A stretch of DNA of 17,751 bases from Sphingopyxis sp. GTDB lineage: Bacteria > Pseudomonadota > Alphaproteobacteria > Sphingomonadales > Sphingomonadaceae. This document shows positions 12,811-17,751 of this stretch, in pieces; within the stretch, counting starts at the first letter, position 1; every line of letters begins with the position of its first letter. The stretch is taken from assembly GCA_013911715.1 (NCBI GenBank), contig JACEST010000025.1, positions 1 through 17,751 on the forward strand. The letters are read 5' to 3'. A program made the position numbers and the translations under genes. The notes beneath the pieces were generated by a model. That model was not told the origin of the DNA and did no database searches. It saw nothing but the letters and a program-made list of their open reading frames with translations.

Positions 12811-13749
12811 ATGACCTTTTGGGCTTACATGCTGCACTGCCGGGGCGGGGCCTTCTATGTTGGTCATACCGATAATCTGGAATATCGCATTGGGCAGCAT
12901 CAGGGCGGATTGATTGCTGGGTTCACGGCGAACCATTTGCCCGTTGAACTGGTCTGGAGCTGGGATTTTCCAACGCGGCATGAAGCCAAGGAGGCGGAGC
13001 GGCGGATCAAAGGTTGGAGCCGCGCGAAGAAACTGGCCTTGATCCGCGGGGATTGGGACAGGATTTCGATGTTGGCCAAGGGAAAGAACGATCCTTCGAC
13101 AGCGACCCGCCGGGAGCCAGGACAGACGGGGGAGGGGGAGAATGCGGCTTTTTCACCAGCCTTGGTTCAGGGCACCGACCCAACCCCCCACCCCGTCCGC
13201 CCTGAGCTTGTCGAAGGGCTGTCCTTTTCTTTGACGCCGCATCCGCACACGCCTCCGACATCAGTGCAGGCTGTCAGCGGATTTTTGTCCGGGACCGCAG
13301 AGTTGATGATCGAGTATCGGGTCGAGTGTGCCAAGACGTTGGTTGATCCTGGCCCAGTCATGCCAACCCGGGCAGACGAGCTTTGGCGAACCACCTGTTT
13401 CGAGCTGTTTGTGAAATCGGCCGACGCGGACGGGTACACCGAGTATAATTTTTCGCCGTCAAGCGAATGGGCGGCCTATGTGTTCGATGGCTATCGGGTA
13501 AATATGCGCAATGCGCCCATGCACCACCCCGCAATCTTGGGATTGCGCGAAGGTGAGGCCTATGTGCTTGAGGTTGGCTCGGGCCCAAGCCTCCCACCCG
13601 GCGATATTCACCTCGCCCTTGCCGCCGTCATCGAAGAAAGTGATGGCACCAAAAGCTATTGGGCACTCGCTCACCCAGCGGAAGGTCCGCCCGATTTCCA
13701 TCATCCCGATTGCTTTGCGCTGCACCTTCCGGCACCGGACGCGGCATGA
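12811..13749 (+). CDS. GIY-YIG nuclease fused in frame to a DOMON-like protein through repeat-encoded linker
   Basis: One uninterrupted frame of 312 residues reads through two unrelated proteins. Residues 1-95 form a single-domain GIY-YIG nuclease of the UPF0213-like kind: AYMLHCRGGAFYVGHTDNLE carries the AYM...YVG version of the motif, RIGQHQGG the Arg, and RHEAKEAERRIKGWSRAKK the metal-binding Glu region. Residues 96-140 (DPSTATRREPGQTG ... VRPELVEGLSFS) are the translation of an inverted and a direct repeat copy. Residues 141-312 (LTPHPHTPPTSVQAVSG, DELWRTTCFELFVK, YNFSPSSEWAAYVFDGYR) match DOMON-like proteins of alphaproteobacteria. The ATG at 12811 is chosen over the TTG at 12775, which lies inside a repeat. 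The stop overlaps the NamZ gene start as ATGA. Whether a true fusion protein is made, or the DOMON part starts at TTG 13231, is open. Confidence 0.7.
   Translation: MTFWAYMLHCRGGAFYVGHTDNLEYRIGQHQGGLIAGFTANHLPVELVWSWDFPTRHEAKEAERRIKGWSRAKKLALIRGDWDRISMLAKGKNDPSTATRREPGQTGEGENAAFSPALVQGTDPTPHPVRPELVEGLSFSLTPHPHTPPTSVQAVSGFLSGTAELMIEYRVECAKTLVDPGPVMPTRADELWRTTCFELFVKSADADGYTEYNFSPSSEWAAYVFDGYRVNMRNAPMHHPAILGLREGEAYVLEVGSGPSLPPGDIHLALAAVIEESDGTKSYWALAHPAEGPPDFHHPDCFALHLPAPDAA
13085..13130. repeat. Inverted RPELVEG repeat half inside the fused frame
   Basis: CCTTCGACAG (13093-13102) and AGGACAGACGGGGG (13119-13132 region) are the inverted repeat arm as at 1700-1726, interrupted by about 16 extra bases. 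It begins right after the GIY-YIG domain and forms an inverted pair with the copy at 13200. Confidence 0.6.
13200..13218. repeat. Direct RPELVEG repeat copy immediately before the DOMON segment
   Basis: Exact core CCCTGAGCTTGTCGAAGGG; its tail TGTCCTTTTCTTTG runs straight into the first codons of the DOMON homology. Translated in the fused frame the core gives PELVEG. Confidence 0.85.
13231..13749 (+). other. DOMON-like domain region, with possible separate TTG start
   Basis: This is the C-terminal part of the fused frame, 172 residues from TTG 13231. The sequence from LTPHPHTPPTSVQAVSG onward looks like the natural N-terminus of stand-alone DOMON-like proteins, so the repeat seems to have landed at, or just before, the original start. 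No good ribosome site lies at the usual distance (AAGGG at 13214-13218 is 12 bases away). The domain is a beta-sandwich predicted from family resemblance to bind a ligand, perhaps a sugar or haem in relatives; its role here is unknown. Its gene overlaps the NamZ gene, hinting at a cell-wall sugar connection. Confidence 0.55.
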
Positions 13750-14945
13750 CTGTCCAATTCGGTATCGACCGCCTGCTCGCCGACCCCGCGCTCCTTGGCG
13801 AACTCAAGGGCCGCCGCGTCGCGCTGCTCGCGCATCCGGCGTCGCTCACCGCGGACCTGACCCACAGCCTCGACGCGCTGGTCGGCGCTGGCGTCAATGT
13901 CACCGCGATGTTCGGGCCGCAGCACGGCGTGCGCGGCGACCTGCAAGACAATATGATGGAATCGCCCGATTTCACCGACCCGCGTTACAATATCCCCGTG
14001 TTCAGCCTCTACGGTGAGCATCGCCGCCCGACCGGCCAGTCGCTCACGACCTTCGATGTCATCCTGATCGACCTGCAGGATCTCGGCTGCCGCATCTACA
14101 CCTATGTCACGACCTTGCTCTATGTGCTCGAAGCCGCTGCGGGAGTTGGCAAGAGTGTGTGGGTGCTCGACCGCCCCAACCCGGCGGGCCGTCCCGTCGA
14201 GGGGCTGACGCTGCTGGCGGGACAAGAAAGCTTCGTCGGCGCCGCGCCGATGCCGATGCGCCACGGGCTGACGCTCGGCGAAATGGGCCACTGGTTCATC
14301 CGCCACTTCGCCCTCGACGTCGATTACCGTGTGATCGCTTGCCAAGGTTGGGAGCCGGATGGCGAAGGGTTTGGCTGGCCGCCGAGCCGCATCTGGGTGA
14401 ACCCCAGCCCCAACGCCGCCAACGTCAACATGGCGCGCGCCTATGCCGGGACAGTGATGCTGGAGGGCACGACGCTCAGCGAGGGCCGGGGCACCACCCG
14501 CCCGCTCGAACTCTTCGGTGCGCCCGACATCGACGCATCGGCAGTTATCGCCGAAATGCGCCGCCTCGCGCCCGAATGGCTCACCGGCTGCGGCTTGCGC
14601 GAAATCTGGTTCGAGCCGACCTTCCACAAACATGTGGGGAAACTGTGCCACGGCGTCCACATTCACGCCGAAGGGGTTTTCTACGATCACAATGCCTTCC
14701 GTCCGTGGCGCATCCAGGCGCTCGGCTTCAAAGCCGTCCGGCGGCTTTATCCCGACTACCCCCTGTGGCGCGATTTCCCCTATGAATATGCCTTTGGGCG
14801 GCTGGCCATCGACGTGATCAACGGCGGACCGGGGCTGAGGGAATGGGTCGATGATGCGGGGGCAGCGCCTGGCGATCTGGATGCGCTGACGGCGGCGGAT
14901 GAGGCGGCGTGGCGGGACGAGGTGGCGGGGCTGCTGCTTTATTGA
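13746..14945 (+). CDS. namZ: NamZ-type exo-beta-N-acetylmuramidase (DUF1343, GH171)
   Basis: The 399-residue protein matches DUF1343. Family landmarks in order are LKGRRVALLAHPASLTADL (near residue 20), MFGPQHGVRGDLQDNM (about 58-73), PVFSLYGEHRRPTG with its conserved Glu, VILIDLQDLGCRIYTYVTT, VWVLDRPNPAGR, and MLEGTTLSEGRGTTRPLELF. Bacillus NamZ (YbbC) removes terminal N-acetylmuramic acid from peptidoglycan fragments; the conserved Glu and Asp of these motifs line the active site. There is no signal peptide (MTVQFGIDRLLADP), so a cytoplasmic role in wall-sugar recycling is likely, unlike exported homologues. The ATG at 13746 overlaps the DOMON stop (ATGA), so the two are translationally coupled. 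An open extension to 13659 overlaps the DOMON gene and is rejected. Confidence 0.88.
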   Translation: MTVQFGIDRLLADPALLGELKGRRVALLAHPASLTADLTHSLDALVGAGVNVTAMFGPQHGVRGDLQDNMMESPDFTDPRYNIPVFSLYGEHRRPTGQSLTTFDVILIDLQDLGCRIYTYVTTLLYVLEAAAGVGKSVWVLDRPNPAGRPVEGLTLLAGQESFVGAAPMPMRHGLTLGEMGHWFIRHFALDVDYRVIACQGWEPDGEGFGWPPSRIWVNPSPNAANVNMARAYAGTVMLEGTTLSEGRGTTRPLELFGAPDIDASAVIAEMRRLAPEWLTGCGLREIWFEPTFHKHVGKLCHGVHIHAEGVFYDHNAFRPWRIQALGFKAVRRLYPDYPLWRDFPYEYAFGRLAIDVINGGPGLREWVDDAGAAPGDLDALTAADEAAWRDEVAGLLLY

Positions 14946-15129
14946 CGCCGTCATTGCGCGCATGTTTGCGCCGCGACACATTCAATTTTGCGTCAGGCGA
15001 CATAATTTCTCTGATCGATCAGGATCGATCAGAGAAATCAGCTATGATCGGTTACAGGAGATCATAAACTTGACTAATGATCGTTTTTAGGCGATCAAGA
15101 AGATAGAGCATAATCGACTGGAGCCGATC
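14946..15129. promoter_or_regulatory. Leader of the mobile mystery operon with four phased palindromes
   Basis: This AT-richer gap contains four copies of TGATCG-N8-CGATCA at 15012-15031, 15045-15064 (right half AGATCA), 15078-15097 and 15111-15130 (left half TAATCG). Successive copies are exactly 33 bases apart, and the last ends on the A of the start codon. TTGACT (15070-15075) could be a -35 element; no clear -10 was found. The sites are probably operators for the XRE protein encoded next. Confidence 0.8.
15005..15038. repeat. Perfect 16-bp inverted repeat at the distal operator
   Basis: ATTTCTCTGATCGATC (15005-15020) and GATCGATCAGAGAAAT (15023-15038) are perfect inverted copies with a 2-base centre (AG). 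The repeat encloses the first of the four TGATCG-N8-CGATCA sites, making it the most symmetrical and presumably strongest one. It might also end transcription from namZ, though no T-run follows. Confidence 0.85.
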
Positions 15130-15594
15130 ATGAATATGAACGCCCTCGGAAGAAAGCATCTCGAACGACGGCTTGCGCCGCTGCGTGATGAGATGAATCT
15201 GACTCGACCGCCGCGCGGCTGGCTGAAAGCCATGCGTGACGCATTGGGATTGACGACGCGCCAGCTCGCGCAACGCATGGGCAATGTCCAATCCGTCATC
15301 GTCGATATGGAGAAGAGCGAAGCCGCAGATACGATCTCTCTCAAAAAACTGCGACAAGCCGCAGAAGCGATGGACTGCGTATTGGTTTATGCGCTCGTTC
15401 CCAAACGCCCCATCGACGAGATACTGCGCACGCGCGCACGCGAAGTTGCAACTCGGCAACTAGCGCGCATCAGCCACACGATGGCACTGGAAGACCAAAG
15501 CCTTGTTCGTGCCGATCAGGAACAGGAACGCGAACGCTTGGTTGAAGAGCTGCTGCGCGGTGCACCGGCGCGGCTCTGGGATGAAAAGCCTTGA
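15130..15594 (+). CDS. Mobile mystery protein A (XRE-family regulator, antitoxin-like)
   Basis: The 154-residue protein has an N-terminal helical lead (LGRKHLERRLAPLRDEMN, residues 6-23), an XRE helix-turn-helix (about 31-90: WLKAMRDALGLTTRQLAQRM, GNVQSVIVDMEKSEA, ISLKKLRQAAEAMDC) and a C-terminal charged helical part (92-154). This is the layout of the TIGR02612 'mobile mystery protein A', always found next to protein B, a Fic-domain enzyme, on mobile elements. It likely binds the four palindromes upstream and represses its own operon. The C-terminal HTMALEDQ (116-123) faintly resembles the S/TxxxE(G/N) inhibitory motif of Fic antitoxins, but has Asp at the last position. CTGGAG ends 6 bases before the ATG. 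The stop overlaps the TTG start of protein B by two bases (TTGA). Confidence 0.88.
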   Translation: MNMNALGRKHLERRLAPLRDEMNLTRPPRGWLKAMRDALGLTTRQLAQRMGNVQSVIVDMEKSEAADTISLKKLRQAAEAMDCVLVYALVPKRPIDEILRTRAREVATRQLARISHTMALEDQSLVRADQEQERERLVEELLRGAPARLWDEKP

Positions 15595-16181
15595 CGCATG
15601 ATCTTTTCCAAGCGGACGACGGCAACACCCCGCTGACCCATGAAGAACGGCAGGGTTTGATCCCTTCATACATTACCCTGCGCAGTGAACTGAATGAAGC
15701 CGAGCAAATCAATATCACCGAGGGCGAGCGTTGGGCCTTTAGCCGGAACCGCAATGTGCTGGACGAGGCGTTTCTCCGAGAACTGCACCGCCGCATGTTC
15801 GGTCAAGTCTGGAAATGGGCCGGCGAATATTCAAAAGAGAACAACCGGCGCATCGGCTCCGACAGCTTCATGATCGCCGTTGATCTTCACGCACATCTGG
15901 GCGAAGCGTCTTACTGGGCGGAGAACCGCTCCTATCCTCCCGACGAAATCGCTCTACGCTTTCATCACCGGATTACCCAGATTCACCCGTTTCCCAACGG
16001 CAATGGGCGCTTCTCGCGCACGGCTGCAGACCTTTTCGCCGTGCAAATGGACGCAGCCCGATTTTCGTGGGGTCAGGTCAATCTGATTGAACCTGGTGCG
16101 GCGCGGCAGCACTACCTTGATGCATTACGTGCAGCAGATGGGCACGTTATAGAACCGCTTCTCGCATTTGCGCGCTCATAG
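15591..16181 (+). CDS. Mobile mystery protein B (Fic/DOC-domain AMP-transferase-like)
   Basis: The 196-residue protein carries the complete Fic active-site motif HPFPNGNGRFSR (His132 to Arg143). Upstream are the family's N-terminal signature TPLTHEERQGLIPSYITLRS (13-32) and VWKWAGEYSKENNRRIG (73-89). Together these match TIGR02613, 'mobile mystery protein B'. Fic enzymes with this motif usually transfer AMP, or another nucleotide part, to a hydroxyl of a target protein, often as a toxin held in check by a partner; the target is unknown. The start is the TTG at 15591, because MTHDLFQADDGNTPL is the expected N-terminus and no in-frame ATG precedes the conserved region. The TTG overlaps the stop of protein A, a sign of tight coupling. 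The motif is intact, so the enzyme is probably active. Confidence 0.9.
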   Translation: MTHDLFQADDGNTPLTHEERQGLIPSYITLRSELNEAEQINITEGERWAFSRNRNVLDEAFLRELHRRMFGQVWKWAGEYSKENNRRIGSDSFMIAVDLHAHLGEASYWAENRSYPPDEIALRFHHRITQIHPFPNGNGRFSRTAADLFAVQMDAARFSWGQVNLIEPGAARQHYLDALRAADGHVIEPLLAFARS

Positions 16182-16197
16182 GTGCGCATCGTCCCCC

Positions 16198-17376
16198 TCA
16201 ATGCTTCCGCGTCAACTCACGCATCGCCGCATCCAGCCCCGCCAGCGTTAGCGGATACATGCGGTCATTCATCAGCGTTTTGATCATTTTCAGCGACTGG
16301 GTATAGCCCCAATGCGCCTCGGGCACGGGGTTCAGCCACACTGACGCCGGATAGACATGGGTCATCCGCTGGAGCCACACTTGCCCGGCCTCCTCGTTGA
16401 AATGCTCGACCGACCCGCCGGGATGGGTGATCTCATAGGCGCTCATGCTGGCATCGCCGACCAGCACCAGCTTGTAATCATGGCCATATTTGTGGAGGAT
16501 GTCCCACATCGGGGTGCGTTCGGACCAGCGGCGCTTGTTGTCTTTCCACACGCCTTCATAGGGGCAGTTGTGGAAGTAGAAGAATTCCAGATTCTTGAAC
16601 TCCGCCGTCGCCGCGCTGAACAATTCCTCGACCAGCTTGATGAAGGGGTCCATCGATCCGCCGACGTCGAGGAACAGCAGCAGCTTGACCGCATTGCGCC
16701 GCTCGGGCCGCATCACAATGTCCAGCCAGCCCTGCCGCGCGGTGCCGTCGATGGTGCCGGGAATGTCGAGCTCGTCCGCTGCGCCCTCGCGCGCGAATTT
16801 GCGCAGGCGGCGCAGCGCAATTTTGATATTCCGCGTGCCCAGCTCTTTGGTGTTGTCGAGGTTCGCAAATTCGCGCTTTTCCCAGACTTTCAGCGCGCGT
16901 TTGTGCTGGCTTTCGCCGCCGATGCGCACGCCTTCGGGGTTATAGCCCGAATTGCCATAGGGGCTGGTGCCGCCGGTTCCGACCCATTTGTTGCCGCCCT
17001 CATGGCGTTTCTGCTGTTCCTCAAGCCGCTGCTTCAGCGTCTCCATAATCTCGTCCCAGCTGCCCAGCGACTTGATCGCCTCCATCTCTTCAGGTGTCAG
17101 ATATTTTTCGGCAACGGCTTTGAGCCACTCGTCGGGCACATCGACGGGTTTTTGGCCATAATCGGTCAGCAGCCCCTTGAAGACCTTGTTGAACACTTGG
17201 TCGAAGCGGTCGAGTTGGCCCTCGTCCTTTACGAATACCGCGCGGCTGAGATAGTAAAATTGCTCGGGCGTGCGCTCGATAACCTCAGCATCGAGTGCCT
17301 CGAGCAATAGCAGATGCTCCTGCAGGCTCGCGGCAATGCCCGCGCTGCGCAATTCGTCGAGGAAGTTGAAAAACAT
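16198..17376 (-). CDS. VWA-domain CoxE-like protein
   Basis: The 392-residue protein starts MFFNFLDELRSAGIAASLQE, the usual opening of CoxE-like VWA proteins. A helical N-terminal half (about 1-125) and a Gly-rich linker (127-155: GGNKWVGTGGTSPYGNSGYN) precede the von Willebrand A domain from about 228. Its metal site reads LFLDVGGSMD (Asp237, Gly239, Ser241), where canonical sites have DxSxS, and GDASMS supplies a later ligand. Relatives work with MoxR-type AAA+ ATPases as chaperone pairs that insert metals or mature enzymes, as CoxD/CoxE do for CO dehydrogenase. No MoxR gene is in the window; it may lie beyond. The ATG at 17376 follows AAGGA with 8 bases spacing; an open extension to 17430 is rejected. 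It converges with the Fic gene, 16 bases away. Confidence 0.88.
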   Translation of the reverse strand: MFFNFLDELRSAGIAASLQEHLLLLEALDAEVIERTPEQFYYLSRAVFVKDEGQLDRFDQVFNKVFKGLLTDYGQKPVDVPDEWLKAVAEKYLTPEEMEAIKSLGSWDEIMETLKQRLEEQQKRHEGGNKWVGTGGTSPYGNSGYNPEGVRIGGESQHKRALKVWEKREFANLDNTKELGTRNIKIALRRLRKFAREGAADELDIPGTIDGTARQGWLDIVMRPERRNAVKLLLFLDVGGSMDPFIKLVEELFSAATAEFKNLEFFYFHNCPYEGVWKDNKRRWSERTPMWDILHKYGHDYKLVLVGDASMSAYEITHPGGSVEHFNEEAGQVWLQRMTHVYPASVWLNPVPEAHWGYTQSLKMIKTLMNDRMYPLTLAGLDAAMRELTRKH

Positions 17377-17467
17377 CGGCGCGATCCTTTGACTTGACGT
17401 GAACGTAAAGCGACGCGGGCTGCGCCGCAAGGGCGGATGCTTAGCGCCGCGTTAACCATTGCGTGGC

Positions 17468-17751
17468 ATGACGACAGCAAGATCAAAAAAAGCCCGGGGT
17501 CCCGCCATGAAGTTCGACAAAATCGCCGCCGCCACGCCGCAACTCGACCAATCGGTCGCGGGCGATTGCGGCGATCTGGTGGTCGGCTGCGTTGAGGCCG
17601 CCGGGCGCATCGACCGCGCCACCGCGCACATGCGCGACCAGCTCGCTGAACTCGGCCATCTCGATGAAATCGCGACCGCGCTCGAGGCCGATCAGCGCCG
17701 CATCGCCGATTCAACCGATGAGGCCAAATTGCTGTCGGCGCGCGCGTGCGA
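17468..17751 (+). CDS. Probable methyl-accepting chemotaxis-type protein, N-terminal part (cut by window end)
   Basis: An open frame runs from the ATG at 17468 to the window edge with no stop (94 codons). An internal ATG at 17507 is an alternative start. The visible sequence (MKFDKIAAATPQLDQSVAGD, CGDLVVGCVEAAGRIDRATA, HMRDQLAELGHLDEIATALE, ADQRRIADSTDEAKLLSARA) is a helical, heptad-like stretch without membrane segments. I recall this kind of start from cytoplasmic methyl-accepting chemotaxis proteins of sphingomonads, where a signalling coiled coil follows. That part lies outside the window, so the call rests on the pattern alone. It is divergent from the VWA gene, with 91 bases between the starts. 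Confidence 0.5.
   Translation, partial: MTTARSKKARGPAMKFDKIAAATPQLDQSVAGDCGDLVVGCVEAAGRIDRATAHMRDQLAELGHLDEIATALEADQRRIADSTDEAKLLSARAC

Noticed and set aside
13701..14981. 426-residue minus-strand open frame
   Set aside because: Antisense shadow of namZ.
15012..15130. Regularly spaced repeats resembling a tiny CRISPR array
   Set aside because: The repeated unit is a 20-base palindrome with only 13-base gaps, the unit's centre is not conserved, and no cas genes are present; it fits an operator array directly upstream of an XRE gene.
16357..17310. 317-residue plus-strand open frame
   Set aside because: Antisense shadow of the VWA protein gene.
1..17751. tRNA, rRNA, insertion sequence, integrase or prophage structural genes
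   Set aside because: None seen on either strand by eye; the S24 repressor and the Fic module are the only phage- or element-like parts.

Overview
The window looks like chromosomal DNA from a sphingomonad alphaproteobacterium (Sphingopyxis or Sphingomonas type). The reasons are a GC-rich background with alphaproteobacterial codon use, an XrtA-type exopolysaccharide gene set, and several palindromic intergenic repeats of the kind abundant in that order. One of these is the CCCTGAGCTTGTCGAAGGG repeat, which reads as 'RPELVEG' when translated. The genus is an inference; there is no rRNA or tRNA here to anchor it.

Layout. 1-348 is the 3' end of an intracellular polyhydroxyalkanoate depolymerase gene. 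436-1132 is a small, less GC-rich two-gene unit: an unknown 83-aa protein overlapping a DUF2335 membrane protein. 1153-2194 holds a divergent pair, a glyoxalase-fold (VOC) gene and soxR, with a SoxR-box-like site between them. 2322-5384 (minus strand) holds a FadA/PhaA-type thiolase, a MaoC hydratase and an MscS channel, with a G-rich palindromic repeat between thiolase and hydratase. 5429-10247 is an exopolysaccharide locus of the exosortase-A type. An acyltransferase, an O-glycosylation ligase/polymerase and a 47-aa protein lie on the minus strand, and a TIGR04063-like glycosyltransferase plus a membrane protein on the plus strand. The exosortase itself is not in the window.

10368-11665 is a divergent regulatory module: two small overlapping minus-strand genes face an S24-type repressor gene, with two near-identical palindromic operators between them. 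One operator sits inside the repressor's own promoter. 11763-12659 is a DMT-family exporter. 12811-14945 is an unusual unit: a GIY-YIG nuclease bracketed by palindromic repeats is joined in frame, through repeat-encoded peptide, to a DOMON-like protein, whose stop codon overlaps the start of a NamZ/DUF1343 exo-muramidase. 15130-16181 is a 'mobile mystery protein A/B' pair (XRE regulator plus Fic enzyme), preceded by four operator-like palindromes at an exact 33-bp period. 16198-17376 is a CoxE-like VWA protein, and 17468 to the end is a probable chemotaxis-type protein cut by the window edge.

The best candidates for something undescribed are the four-site 33-bp operator array of the Fic module, the repeat-flanked GIY-YIG gene fused to a DOMON protein, and the paired operators between the S24 repressor and the small-gene operon. 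All functional statements rest on reading the translations and recognising families from memory; no searches were run.
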